64,000 nt of DNA from Cladosporium sp. IMV 00045 (GCA_001931905.2 MSJI02000011.1:1-64000); one strand, 5' to 3'. Numbered from the stretch's first letter, positions 38,978-50,707 are shown. The notes: generated from the sequence alone by a model not told the origin. Numbers and translations: made by a program.

Positions 38978-41488
38978 ATGGAGCCCAAAAACTTCCACCA
39001 CCCTTTCCAGCCGTACGACATCCAACAGCAATTCATGCAGGCCGTCTTTGACTGCATCGAGGAGGGCAAAGTCGGCATATTCGAAAGCCCAACAGGCACA
39101 GGAAAATCACTGAGTCTAATATGCGGCTCGCTCACATGGCTCCGCGAGCACAAGCGGCGAAGATTCGACGAAGCCATGCAGAGCATCGAGGTCGACGATG
39201 ACGAACCGGATTGGATGGCCGAGTATGCTCGAGAGGCTAAGCGAAAAGAAATCTTGCAAATGCGTGCCGAGTTTGAAGACCGCTTGGCCAAAGTTCGGGA
39301 GAAGGAACGCAAGCTAAGAGAGAAGCAGTCGAATGGCGAACCTTTTCGCAAAAGACGCAAGCAGCCTGGAGGGGACGATGAACGGGATGAGGAAGCTGAA
39401 GATCAATTTGCGCTTGATGATTACCACAGCGATGACGAGCCCTCAGATGGGAAATCTCAATACTCCGCCGAGACCACAAAACTCCTGGAAAAATTGGGAA
39501 TGATTGCATCCAAGCAAGACGACAGACATGACGAGGAAGCAGAAGAGGAGTTGAAGATCTTCTTCTGCTCACGGACGCATTCACAGTTATCTCAATTTGT
39601 TGGCGAGCTTCAACGCGTCCACTTGCCTGCCGGGTTACTTCCTGACAAGAACAACACTGTCGAAGATGGGACGAAAGAGATCACCGAAGAAGTCAAGCAA
39701 ATCACTCTTGGGTCACGTAAAAACTTATGCATCAACTCTAAAGTCAACAAGCTTACCAGCCAAACCGCCATCAACGAACGCTGCATGGAGCTGCAGCAAT
39801 CTAAAACGCCCTCGGACAAGAAGTGCCAATATCTGCCCACGAAGGACGATGAAAGCCTCGTACTTGACTTCAAAGACCACGCACTCGCTTCCATCCGCGA
39901 CATTGAAGACCTCGCTGATGTTGGAAGAAAGCTGGGCATATGCCCATACTACGCTTCTCGACCTGCAGTAGCACCAGCCGAAATGGTGACGCTGCCGTAC
40001 CCTCTATTACTCCAAAAGGCCGCTCGGGAAGCCTTCGGAATCTCGTTAAAGGAGCACGTCGTCATCATAGACGAAGCGCACAATCTAATGGACGCAGTCG
40101 AGGGCATATGCTCTGCTCAAGTGAGCTTGGCACAACTCCGGTTGGCGCGGGAATCGCTCCTGACATACCTTCAAAAGTTCCGCAACCGGCTCAAAGGCAG
40201 TAATCGAATGTATGTTACACAGGTTGTGCGAGTTATCGACTCTCTCATCCAATGCGCGACAGCATTCGAGGAGCACAAGAGTTCAGGTAACACCGTACCA
40301 GCGAGTACGTTGCTAGCTGGCAAGGGCGTTGACCAGATCAATTTGACGAAGCTTGTACGGTATATCACAGAAAGTAAATTGGCTCGCAAGGTTGAAGGAT
40401 ACATATCGCACATCAAAGCAGCAGAGAGCAAACCTGGCCAGGGCCAGGGCCAGGCCTCCTCGCAACCGCCCGAAACTCCAACTTTGACCCAAATACAGAA
40501 CTTCTTGACGACGCTCATGAATCCCTCGCAGGAAGGTCGATTCTTCTGGTCAAGGGAAAACGGCTCGGTCGTCTTGCGGTACATGCTTCTAGATCCGTCC
40601 GAGCACTTCCGCGATATCGTTGAGAGCGCAAGAGCCGTGATCTTGGCTGGAGGCACAATGTCGCCAATGGAAGACTACACGCAACAGCTGTTTCCTTACC
40701 TTTCCTCGGTATCAACGTTATCCTGTGGACATATCATTCCTGCAACCAGTCTGCTGGTTCGCACCGTCTCAGCCGATGCCGTTGGTCCATTGGAATTCAA
40801 CTACAAGACAAGAAGTAGCACAGACGTCATGCAACGGCTAGGGAATGCTCTGCTTGCAGTGCTACCGCATACACGGGGCGGAACAGTCGTCTTCTTCTCA
40901 AGCTACGCTTACCTCGAGCAAGTGCGCAAGCAATGGGAACAAACCAACATCGGAGCTCGCATGAACGCAGAAAAAGGGGTCTTCTTCGACAGCCGGGCTG
41001 GGTCCGTCGAAGACACTTTCAGAGCATACAGCGACGCCGTCTCAAACGATCCTCGAGGCGCACTTCTCTTCTCCGTGATTGGAGGAAAGCTCAGTGAAGG
41101 GATCAATTTCTCCGACGACCTGGGCCGCTGCGTGATGGTCGTGGGCTTGCCTTTTCCCAACCTCGAAACCCCCGAGTGGAAAGCCAAAATGCAGCATTTG
41201 GAGAGCCGCGCTGTTGCCAGAGGCGAGCCGAGTGGGAGAGCTAGCAGAGAGCATGCAGAGAATGTTTGTATGAGAGCGGTCAATCAGGCTATCGGGAGGG
41301 CGATCAGGCATAAGGCCGATTGGGCGAGCATTCTGCTTTTTGATGCGAGGTATGCTCAGCAGAGAGTGCAGACGAAGCTGCCGGGTTGGATCAAGGGCAG
41401 TCTGCCGGGCGGTGGGGAGAATGGGAGCAGTCGGGTCGCAAACGTTGCTGAAGACGTGAAGTATTTCTTCGATGATAGGAAGAAGTGA
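38978..41488 (+). CDS. CHL1: CHL1-like Fe-S DNA helicase, copy B
   Basis: Second complete gene for the Chl1/DDX11 cohesion helicase, 836 residues from the ATG at 38978; no in-frame ATG lies upstream. It keeps every motif seen in copy A: ESPTGTGKS, the four Fe-S cysteines (NLC, ERC, KKC, GIC), VVIIDEAHNLMD, GGKLSEGINFSDDLGRC and AIGRAIRHKADWA. A small GQ repeat differs (KPGQGQGQASSQ against KGSQGQASLQ). Differences from copy A cluster in the charged linker between motifs Ia and the Fe-S domain; motor motifs are essentially unchanged. Both copies therefore look functional. Single exon. Confidence 0.93.
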   Translation: MEPKNFHHPFQPYDIQQQFMQAVFDCIEEGKVGIFESPTGTGKSLSLICGSLTWLREHKRRRFDEAMQSIEVDDDEPDWMAEYAREAKRKEILQMRAEFEDRLAKVREKERKLREKQSNGEPFRKRRKQPGGDDERDEEAEDQFALDDYHSDDEPSDGKSQYSAETTKLLEKLGMIASKQDDRHDEEAEEELKIFFCSRTHSQLSQFVGELQRVHLPAGLLPDKNNTVEDGTKEITEEVKQITLGSRKNLCINSKVNKLTSQTAINERCMELQQSKTPSDKKCQYLPTKDDESLVLDFKDHALASIRDIEDLADVGRKLGICPYYASRPAVAPAEMVTLPYPLLLQKAAREAFGISLKEHVVIIDEAHNLMDAVEGICSAQVSLAQLRLARESLLTYLQKFRNRLKGSNRMYVTQVVRVIDSLIQCATAFEEHKSSGNTVPASTLLAGKGVDQINLTKLVRYITESKLARKVEGYISHIKAAESKPGQGQGQASSQPPETPTLTQIQNFLTTLMNPSQEGRFFWSRENGSVVLRYMLLDPSEHFRDIVESARAVILAGGTMSPMEDYTQQLFPYLSSVSTLSCGHIIPATSLLVRTVSADAVGPLEFNYKTRSSTDVMQRLGNALLAVLPHTRGGTVVFFSSYAYLEQVRKQWEQTNIGARMNAEKGVFFDSRAGSVEDTFRAYSDAVSNDPRGALLFSVIGGKLSEGINFSDDLGRCVMVVGLPFPNLETPEWKAKMQHLESRAVARGEPSGRASREHAENVCMRAVNQAIGRAIRHKADWASILLFDARYAQQRVQTKLPGWIKGSLPGGGENGSSRVANVAEDVKYFFDDRKK

Positions 41489-41887
41489 AGATGGTATCTC
41501 AGAGATGTATATTTCCATCGCACGTGACATGGCATCAGGTCTAACCGCTTTCGTTGTCTGGCCGTGAACACGGGATTGACATGTGAATGTTGCTTGGTGC
41601 TGGTGCTTTAACAACCGTTTGAAAGTCACAACCTACTGAAGAGCTACTGTCTCTCACGACAATTGACACCTTTTCGTTTCAGCAGAATCTCGTGTAGACA
41701 CTGAAATGTTTCATTGATGGCCATTAGATTATTTATGAAGTGTTGTTGTAACATCTTAACTCCCACCTCCTAAGACAACACGTAGCGTCATTGCTCGCGT
41801 CACAGCTGCGACTTTCTGGCTGGTTCAGGACAACATCTCAGGGTCTCGTCCCTTTCACATGCATACCATTGGTTTGTGAACAGAACC
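41489..41887. other. CHL1-UGGT spacer, copy B
   Basis: A 399-bp spacer, the same length as its copy-A partner. It shares long near-identical stretches with that partner, especially 41770-41870. Confidence 0.6.
41779..41784 (-). promoter_or_regulatory. possible UPR element (TACGTG) upstream of UGGT-B
   Basis: CACGTA on the plus strand, ending 104 bp before the UGGT-B ATG, exactly as in copy A. It lies in the best conserved part of the spacer. UPR function is an inference from the gene's role. Confidence 0.3.
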
Positions 41888-44800
41888 ATGGCAAGGCATA
41901 TTTTTAGGCCTGTTGGTAAAGCGGCCATTTTACTAGGTCTAGCGCTTGGTATAAACGCCGTACCATCTGTCGACGTCGCGCTCAAGACCTCGTTTGGGGC
42001 GCCGCCATACCTCGTAGAACTTCTGTAAGCGTGACCATACCAAGGATATTCAGGACATAGCTGATGGGCTCTCCGCCAGAGAAACTGCCGCCGATGAGAA
42101 TGCAACAGCCTATTTCCCCTTACTCGACCGCATAGCAGACGGCTACTTCGACACAGCGCAGACGGATCGGGACCTATACACCAGCTTCAGGAAGCTGTTG
42201 CAAGATGACGGACACCTCTCCCAACCAGAAGACCTATCGTCTTTCGATCTCGCGCTGTCTATGCATTCTACTGCGCCTAGATTAGAAGCCCACTTTCAAT
42301 ACTACAACACTGCCGTTCGGCCAACTTTTGAGCAAGAGGAGGAACGAGGCTGCGAGACATGGGTACATGTACCGTGGAGTGGGCAGAGATTCTGTTCGCC
42401 GGAGTTGAGCGAATCGAGTGCACAAACGCCGGGCAAAGAGGGAGATGAGGTGTCCAACTTGCCATTCGACCGCATCTTGGGATGTACGACTTGCGGTAAG
42501 CAGTCAGTGCTGTATGCCGACATCACCTCTCCATCTTTCCGCGATTTCCACAAGACCATCAGCAAGACCGCAAAGGATGACAGGTCCTCATACCGTGTAC
42601 GATACAAGCCCAACAAGGAGGCGGGCCAACAATCCCTGCTGGTCAGTGGTTACGGTGTGGAAATGGCGTTGAAGCGGACCGATTACATTGTCATCGATGA
42701 CCGCAAAAAGGACGAGGCTGCAGACGAGGGCACTGTCAAGCCGGAGGATGCTACATTGAACGAAGAGGAAGTGTCAGATCTCCGACCCCTTGCTGCCAGG
42801 GAACTTCGACGTCTTGGTGTCAAGGCTGCAAGCTTCGTGCTTGCACACGATGCTCCTTTCGATACTTTGATGAAACTCTCCCGCGATTTCCCCAAGCATT
42901 CGAGCGCAATCGCGGCGACAGATGTGTCTGAAGAATTCCTGCAGGAACACCATGAAAACAGAGACGCTCTCCTCTCGCCAGGCTTCAACGTCCTATGGAT
43001 CAACGGTGTTCAAATCATGGGCAGAGACGTCGATGCATACACCTTACTGGAGCATCTCCGACGCGAGCGCAAGACCATCAACAGTGTCCGCGAACTCGGC
43101 TTGAGCGGCCCTCAGGCTATCGAGCTGCTCTCTCACGAGGCCATCACTGCGTCTCAGGCCAATCAGGAACCGCAGCGTTACGACTGGCGAGACGAGCACG
43201 AGGGTGGCAATGTCATCATGTGGCTCAATGATATCGAAAAGGACAAGCGTTACGAGAAGTGGCCTACTTCCAATTCCGCCTTCCTTCAACGCACGTACCC
43301 TGGCCAGCTTCCTAATGTGCGTCGAGACTTGCACAACCTGGTCATCCCGGTTGACTTCTCGGATCACGCCGATGTTCGCATGATTACCGAGGGACTTCAG
43401 AGCTATGTCAAACGCCTGATTCCAATCCGTTTTGGCTTGGTCCCTACTGGCACTTCTGAGGCTGCTCAGAAACAGGCTCGGGTTGTGTATCATCTCCTTG
43501 ACACGTACGGTATTGCTGCTATGTTGAATTACTTGGAAACGTCCCTCGAAGGTGCTGGCCGTAAGCTCAGCGAGCCCGAAGAGAAATACTTCGTCGCTGC
43601 AATCGAAGGCCGTAAGCTTAGGCGCGACCGCACACAGCTTGCTCTGCCGGAAATCGAAGAAGACCAGCAGTTAGGCGTACGTCTTGTCGCTGCACGTGAT
43701 TACATCGCTCGTCTCGGCGCGCAAGACGCCTCGCCACCGGTCTTTATCAATGGTATTGCCATTCCGAAGTCGGACGAGTGGTTGCCGCTCATGAGCCAGC
43801 GCGTGGGCATTGACGTGAGAACCGTACAGAATGCCATTTTCGAGCAAATGGTGGCCGAGGATGAATGGTTGCCTCTGCAGTTCCTCGAGAAATCGAGCCT
43901 GAGGCGGAACCCGGCAGTTATTCCTGAAGATGACAAGGACGTCCGACACATCAATGTCGGAGACTTCCCTCTTCACAAATTGCCCAGCTCGCCGGCCAAG
44001 GCAGATACTATCGAAGACGAGCTTGTCCACATTACTGTAATTGCGGATTTCAACACTGTTGGTGGCCTGCAGCTGCTCATGGAAGCTCTGTTGTTCCAGA
44101 AAGAGCATACCGCTGGAGGCATCGAGATAGCTATCCTTCACAACCCACTTTCTGCGACTGATGCATCTTCCACTGCCCTCGCAGAAGGATATGCATCAAA
44201 CATCGTGCAACATGTGCAAGAAGTTTACCATACTATAATTGCCAAATTCTCCGATGATGGAACCCAGCCGGACTTCAATCAAAGACAGACCATCTACTCT
44301 ACGCTTCACGAGGTCGTATTGGATGAATTCAAGTCGCAGGCCCAAGAGGACAAGAAATCATCATTTTGGGCACCTTTCAGTGACATCGCCCATGCAACTG
44401 GCTTTACCGCAGGTCAGAAGGGCCTGCTCTTGAACGGCCGGATCGTGGGTCCTGTGGATGATTCCGCGAACATCAGCTTCGACGACCTTGAAGCACTTTT
44501 GGCATATGAGCGAAAGCAAAGGTTGGCGCCTGCGGCTCATGCGATCAAGTCCATGGGTCTTCAGAACAAAGCATCTACGCCTCTTTCCTTTGCCAGGATT
44601 TCTAATTTGATCGCGCTATCCATGGTTTCAGACATTCCCGAAGGGATCTTTGAGGCAGCCCCTACAATCCGAACCGACATGTTCGACAAGTGGAACTCTA
44701 CACACACCGCGATCAAAGTTGGCGACCGCGAGACTGCAACCATTCAAATCGTTGCTTCCGTCGACCCCACCTCTGAGCTTGCGCAGAGATGGATCCCCAT

Positions 44801-46583
44801 CATCAAGACTCTGTCCGAACTCGATGGTGTGTATACTTGCTTGTATCTCAACCCAAAAGAGCGCCTGGATGAACTGCCCATTAAGCGATTCTACCGCTAC
44901 GTCCTCGACTCGAAGCCGACCTTCAGCGAAAACGGCTCGCTGCAAGGTCTGAGCGCGCATTTCGCTGGCCTTCCCGCAGAAGCACTTCTCAACATGGGAA
45001 TGGACCTGCCTCCTTCATGGCTGGTCGCTCCCGAAGAAAGTGTATATGACTTGGACAACATCAAACTAAGCGCTGTCAAAGGCGAGACGAGCATCGAGGC
45101 CACGTACGAGCTGGAGCACATTCTTATTGAGGGCCATTCAAGAGATATCACCTTCGGACCGCCGCCCAGAGGCGCTCAGCTCGTGCTTGGTACCAAATTG
45201 GACCCTCATTTCGCAGACACCATTGTGATGGCCAACCTGGGCTATTTCCAATTCAAAGCCAACCCGGGTATCTACAGCCTGGCTCTGCAGAAGGGCCGTA
45301 GCGAGGATATCTTCAACATCGACAACGTTGGCACGAACGGTTACAAACCTCTTGTGAGTGATCAGAGCTCAGAGATTGCGCTCATGTCTTTCAGAGGCGC
45401 CACGCTCTTCCCTACGCTCTCGCGCAAGCCAGGCATGGAGGATGAAGATGTCTTGGATGCTCCCAAGACTACTGTCGAGAGCCTCGTCGATCAGGCAGAC
45501 AAGCTACTTTCACAAGCCGGCGTGGCAGGCGCGCAGGCGAGCAAGTACCTATCGAAGGCCACCAAATTCGGCTCAAGCCTCATCCCCGGAAGCAGCAAGT
45601 CCGCAGACGGGCACGCCGAGATCAACATCTTCTCCGTCGCCTCGGGCCACCTGTACGAGCGCATGCTGAACATCATGATGGTCTCGGTGATGAAAAACAC
45701 CAAACACACGGTTAAATTCTGGTTCGTGGAGCAATTCCTCTCGCCCTCCTTCAAGACCTTCCTGCCCCACCTGGCGGCCGAGTACGGCTTCAAATACGAA
45801 ATGGTGACCTACAAGTGGCCGCACTGGCTGCGCGGGCAGAAAGAGAAGCAGCGCGAAATCTGGGGCTACAAGATCCTCTTCCTCGACGTCCTCTTCCCCC
45901 TCGACCTCGACAAGGTCATCTTCGTCGACGCCGACCAGATCGTGCGCACAGACATGCACTCCCTGGTCCAGCACGACCTGCACGGCGCGCCCTACGGTTT
46001 CACGCCCATGTGCGACTCGCGCACGGAGATGGAGGGCTTCCGCTTCTGGAAGCAGGGCTACTGGAAGAGCTTCCTGCGCGGCAAACCCTACCACATCAGC
46101 GCGCTGTACGTGGTGGATCTGAAGCGCTTCCGCCAGCTGGCTGCGGGCGACCGCTTGCGTCAGCAGTACCATCAGCTCTCCGCCGACCCGGCCAGTCTGA
46201 GCAATCTCGACCAGGACCTGCCGAATCACATGCAGATGATGATCCCCATCCACAGCCTGCCGCAGGAGTGGCTTTGGTGCGAGACGTGGTGCTCCGACGA
46301 GGCGTTGAAAGAAGCAAAGACGATCGATCTGTGCAATAATCCGCAGACGAAGGAGCCGAAGCTTGATCGCGCTAGGAGGCAGGTGCCGGAGTGGACGGTG
46401 TATGATGATGAGATTGCCGCGGTTGCTAGGAAGGTGAAGATGGGTTCTGGCGCAGGCGGCAGGCCGGTTGCGGGCAGTGCTGGGGATGCGGGTGTGCAGG
46501 GTGAGGAGGAGGAGAGTGTGCAGGAGAGGTTGCAGAGGGAGGATGCGGAGAGGGAGAGGAAGAAGGCGCATGATGAGTTGTAG
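41888..46583 (+). CDS. UDP-glucose:glycoprotein glucosyltransferase, copy B (complete)
   Basis: Complete ER folding-sensor glucosyltransferase of 1546 residues. Exon 1 is 41888-42024 (signal peptide MARHIFRPVGKAAILLGLALGINA), intron 42025-42079 (GTAAGC...CGCCAG), exon 2 42080-46583. The luminal thioredoxin-like and beta-sandwich regions are followed by the GT24 catalytic domain (about 1230-1500): NIFSVASGHLYERMLNIMM, WGYKILFLDVLFPLDLDKVIFVDADQ with metal-binding DAD at 1329-1331, and NNPQTKEPKLDRARRQVPEW. The C-terminus is a charged tail ending in HDEL, a fungal ER-retrieval signal. It allows the missing end of copy A to be judged. Length and motifs are normal for the family. Confidence 0.95.
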
Positions 46584-46963
46584 TTGTAGATGTAGTTTGT
46601 GGGAGTGTGTGATCGCACTTGAAATGAAAATGAATCGTCCAATTTTGTCTACATCACTGCAAGAAGGCGATTTATGGAGATCCTGAGTGGAATCCTGATG
46701 AGGAGGTGACATTCATGACCACAGAAAAATGCGGCAAGGAGAGATGAAGATGATTCCTGATTCACGTCGAAAGCATGTAATTCATAAAGTTCAGGCGCTC
46801 ATCAATACAGACAAACTGTTTTGGAAGCCATTTCTTGAAAACTCTCGTATCTATACAAGTGTTGTTTGATTAATGTCATTACGTCCGATCGGTATTTGCC
46901 ATTTTCATATTTTCAAGATCGTTTCCAATCACTCAAGTCACAACTCAAGCCACAACTAAATCC
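46584..46963. other. convergent spacer UGGT-B/MRJP-like
   Basis: 380 bp between two convergent stop codons. No gene or repeat was recognised. Confidence 0.4.
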
Positions 46964-48311
46964 TTATAGCAAGGAAATTTTGGTGCCGTTGTTCGGCAGC
47001 GGCGCGCGGAATAGAGCCCACGGTTTCACGCGGCGGTCGGTGCCTGGGTACGTGAGAGCCGAGAAAACCAGTTGATTGACTGTGAAATAGATATATCCAT
47101 CTTCAGCAACCGCGAACTGGCAAGTGAAAGTGTTAGTCGACGTTTTCATGTTACTTCTGGCGACTTCAAAAACCTTACCGTATCGATCCAGTTCAATCTC
47201 GGGTCGCGAACAAACGTGCTGACCGTTCCATTGGCCGGGTTGTAAACGGAAACAGCATTCTGCTCCATATTGCCGTGGTAGATGAAGCCGTTAGTATCAG
47301 TCTCCATGCCATCGGAGATACCAGATTGGCCGTGATTCTGGATAGCGCTTTGGGCCTGCACCTCACTGGTAGTGCTGCGGTCGCGCAGACGCTCCGTAGC
47401 GATTGAAAACAGATATCTGTCCGCGACAGCCTTCCAGAAAAGACGGCTTCCATCCGCTGAAATCGCGATGCCGTCCGAGCCGAAGTTCAAGTACGTGAAT
47501 GGCAGGCCAGGTTGGTAGGCGTAGATGGCTTCGCCCCAGAGGTATTGCACGTGCTGCTTCTCGATGCGCACGTCTGCACTGCCGTCCAAGTGGCGCCAGG
47601 TCTCGCCGGAGCCGAGGTCAGCCATGACGATACCGTTGCGGCCTTCGACGGACGAATCGGTGATGTAGGCGATGCCTTCGCCAGTGGAGTCGGAGAGGTC
47701 AGCCCGGAGGTCTATGCGAACATCGTTGAGATAGGAGTCTGGGTAGGCGACGGTGGGTGGGAAAACAATGGTTTTGAATACTGTGTTGTTTGTGAGATCG
47801 ACTCCGATTAGCTTGGGGCCTCCGTAGGATGAGGCGACGAGGGTTCCGTTGGGAGTTGCTACTCGGCCGGTATCGAGAAGCCAGGCACGGTCTTTGGAAT
47901 CGATGACGACTGACTGACAACCGATCAGATAGTCGCGGTAGTTTGCTCCAGTGGGTGGGTAGGTGGTGTAGTTGATGGCTCCACCTGGAGGTGAGTTCAT
48001 CTCAACACTGGGGAATGCTCGTTCCGTGTTGTTAGGGAAAAGTTCCGCGATGGTGTACTTCGGCGTATCACCTCTGTAGGCATTTTGAGGATCCAAAGCT
48101 CCAGGGTAGTTGGAGAATCGGCGGCCTTCTCTTGAGACAGCAATGCCTGTGGGAAATTGATCATAGTAAAGGTGTACGAGCTCTAGCTCTGGGCCGTAGA
48201 CTCCTGGATCCCTCAGAAGCACTTCGCTTCCGTTGACAACTCCAGCGCCAGCTTGAGCATTGCTCAGGCCGAATAGTACGCTTCCAGTCGTGAAAAAGAA
48301 GTTCCCAACAT
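46964..48311 (-). CDS. fungal MRJP/Yellow-family secreted protein (5' end uncertain)
   Basis: Beta-propeller protein of the major royal jelly protein/Yellow family, probably secreted; function in fungi unknown. The 3' exon (47116-46964) is joined to the main exon by an intron at 47178-47117, joining LNWIDT to FAVAEDGYIYF. Core matches are LVHLYYDQFPTGIAVSREGRRFSNYP, QSVVIDSKDRAWLLDTGR, YLNDVRIDLR, AYITDSS, GSDGIAISADGSRLFW and SGISDGMETDTNGFIYHGNMEQNAV. The main frame has no ATG at its 5' end: it starts at a GTG (48222) and is open further upstream. An ATG at 48311 lies one frame off; a one-base shift at the A5 run 48293-48297 would join it to a typical signal peptide. So either a frameshift or an undetected first exon exists. 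Many sequons. Core assignment is firm, start is not. Confidence 0.75.
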
Positions 48312-49283
48312 TCTTGCAAGTGGGATGGTATATGTTGTGAGTGCAAATGGGAGGGGAACGTGAGGGAACGCCCTCACCTTTATTAGTTCTGAGGCTATGA
48401 CCTTAATCTTACGTCATCAGTCTGCTTGGCCATTGGGTTGCGCATAGTCAGGCACGTCTTGTATCCGGACCGGGTCTAATGATGGCAGATGATGGCATTT
48501 GTATTGGCGAAGCTCCAGTTCCTTGCAGCCATCGAAGGTTTGTGGAGCCGCCATCCTTTGACAAATGCGCGACAACCCATGTTTAGTGTAGAGCCAAGAG
48601 TGGCAGATCGACTATCAGCTCGCTTCACAGTCGTGCCGTCTCTAATTCAGGAGGGTGAGCACCACGCTATCGCTAGACTCAATCGTGCTTAGTGATGTAT
48701 GAATTTCTGATCAGTTTGCAGACTTGTTCAAAGGTCGGGCAAGACTGTCGACGTGCGATGATCATCGATGGAAGCTTGTGAGGAGGGAGGTTGGAGATGT
48801 GGAAGTGAGAGCTGCAAGTGCCGGGAGGAAGGAGCCGATGCGGGGTGATGTTGGTGCAAAGTGAAGTGATCGGAGATGAACGACGACATCACGCTTGACT
48901 TGGCGAAGCGATAACCACCAGCATCTCTTCCTCGGCCGTCTCATCCTCTCATCACGTGTCAGCCTTTCAGCACCTCTATCGTGATGCCTTGTGCTGCGGG
49001 TGGATACTCCGCGGCTTGTCCAAGTGATCGTCAGCAGCACTCGAGCTCCTCCTCTGGCGCAAACATTCCGGCATAGCTCGTCATTGGTTGCTGAGACACA
49101 GCTTCCTCCTGCCCTTGTCATGTGCTATGCACAACCGATGAGTCGAGTATATCGCACACTGCTGCCCGCCGCCATGTCGTAGCCTCTCTGTGCTTCGTCG
49201 CCGCTGGTTCCTCGCGCCCATCGAGGCGCATCTTTGATATACACAGCCAACACCGATAAGATCGCAATCACTCACTTACAACG
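48312..49283. promoter_or_regulatory. divergent promoter region MRJP-like/Yippee
   Basis: About 970 bp between divergent genes. Short ORFs on both strands (for example 48762-49121 minus) are Arg/Ser-rich and unconvincing. No repeat or transposon was recognised. A missing first exon of the MRJP-like gene could lie at its left end. Confidence 0.4.
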
Positions 49284-50069
49284 ATGCCACCCTTCCCCAT
49301 CCACATCCCAACCCCAGCACCACCCTTCCCAACCTACCTCGTCCCCTCCCTCCCCTTCCGCAGACGCCAAAGCAGCACATCAACAGCCAGCAGCGGCCGC
49401 TCCAACTCCGTCTCAACCTCCTCGCCACCCTCAGACCCGGACGCCTTCCTGACAGGCGCCACATCCCACCTCCGCTGCGCACGCTGTCTATCAGACCTCG
49501 CCTTGTCCTCCCAAATCATAAGCAAAGGCTTCACCGGCCGACACGGGCGCGCATACCTCGTCGCCCCCTCCGCGAGCTCCATCAGCCCAAATCCCATCAC
49601 ATTACGGACCGCGAAGCAGAAAAATGACGCTTTGCCAAACTTGCCCAACACGTTCACGCACAAGCCCGTGCCCAGACAGCTAGTGACAGGCGCCCACACG
49701 GTCAGCGACATCAGCTGCGCACAGTGCGGCAGCGTGCTCGGATGGAAGTACGTAGCGGCCGAGGACGAAGGGCAGCGCTACAAGGTTGGCAAGTTCATTC
49801 TCGAGACTAAGAAAGTCTGTCGGAGCAGTACGTGGGAGAACGAGGATGGGGAGGAGGAGGTCGAGGTGAGGGGTGGGAATGCCGGGGCGGGGGCGAGGAG
49901 GAAAAGCTCGCTCGCTTTGCCGCCTGAGGGAATTCCTAAGGTTGAGGAGGAGGCGGAGTTTGATAGCCAGGATGAGGATGAGTGTGAGGATTTGTTCATG
50001 GGGGTTTGGACGCCGCAGTTGGCGCAGAGGAGGAGGAGGGCGAAGATCGTGGAGGGGCTTGATGAGTAG
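49284..50069 (+). CDS. Yippee/Mis18-type zinc-binding protein
   Basis: Yippee-like protein of 261 residues. The N-terminal ~55 residues are Pro/Ser-rich. The Yippee zinc domain spans about residues 60-175: LRCARCLSDLALSSQIISKGFTG with the first C-x2-C, HGRAYLV, then VTGAHTVSDISCAQCGSVLGWKYV with the second C-x2-C, and KVGKFILE. The acidic C-terminal third, including an EDGEEEVEV run, and an Arg-rich end (QRRRRAK) are not conserved. Yippee proteins are small zinc proteins; the yeast homolog Moh1 and the animal YPEL proteins have links to stress response and E3 complexes, but the function here is not known. Single exon. Confidence 0.87.
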   Translation: MPPFPIHIPTPAPPFPTYLVPSLPFRRRQSSTSTASSGRSNSVSTSSPPSDPDAFLTGATSHLRCARCLSDLALSSQIISKGFTGRHGRAYLVAPSASSISPNPITLRTAKQKNDALPNLPNTFTHKPVPRQLVTGAHTVSDISCAQCGSVLGWKYVAAEDEGQRYKVGKFILETKKVCRSSTWENEDGEEEVEVRGGNAGAGARRKSSLALPPEGIPKVEEEAEFDSQDEDECEDLFMGVWTPQLAQRRRRAKIVEGLDE

Positions 50070-50707
50070 AGGTTCTCTAAGTTCTGGCGTTTATGGTTGC
50101 TTGGTGGTGGGTTTTATGCAGGATTTTGATGGGTAAGAGTAGGGATGTGGCAGGCGTTCAGGTTGATGGTGGCGGTCTTTAAGTGATACCCTTTTTGCTA
50201 CGGATGGGAACAATATGGTAATTGACAAGTGATGAGTAGAAGTGAATAATCGACTTGATTCAACAAACCTTCGATTGAGCTTTATGACTGGATGTTTATC
50301 AGAAATGTCGCTGTTCGTTAAGCTTAACCATCGACCCATCCGCGCGAGAATCCATTTCATGTCTGGCGGATTGTGAACGGTGAAATACATTGATGATGTG
50401 ATAGAGTGTTCGGTGCGAAATTCACCCAAGAACGGTAGATAGTTCCAAGCGGTCGAAATGCATAAAAATGATATGCAATACCATGCAGTGACCAGTGAAA
50501 CAGTGATACATGTAGTTTAATAATCATTGCGAAAGTGAAGAACATCGAGGCGTGGGGACTGAGGCTGCCCAAGCAAACGCCCCGCTCACGTCACTTCGGC
50601 CTTCGAGATCATCAATCAGCAAAGGCACCACCCTTCATCACCGAGCACTCGTTTGCCCTTACCACCGCAACAACACACCAGAACCACACCACAATACTGT
50701 TACCAAC
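50070..50707. other. spacer Yippee / NEDD8 promoter
   Basis: 638 bp with no recognised gene. It contains the NEDD8 promoter and 5' UTR at its right end; the last 60 bp are CA-rich, as common before fungal start codons. Confidence 0.4.

Larger units (their letters stand above)
38977..45999. repeat. duplicated CHL1-UGGT block, copy B
   Basis: Direct-orientation partner of 22301-29314. The offset is 16,676 bp at the CHL1 start, 16,682 at the UGGT start and 16,685 at the gap, so indels are few. Homology may extend to the UGGT-B stop, but copy A is unavailable there. Confidence 0.93.
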
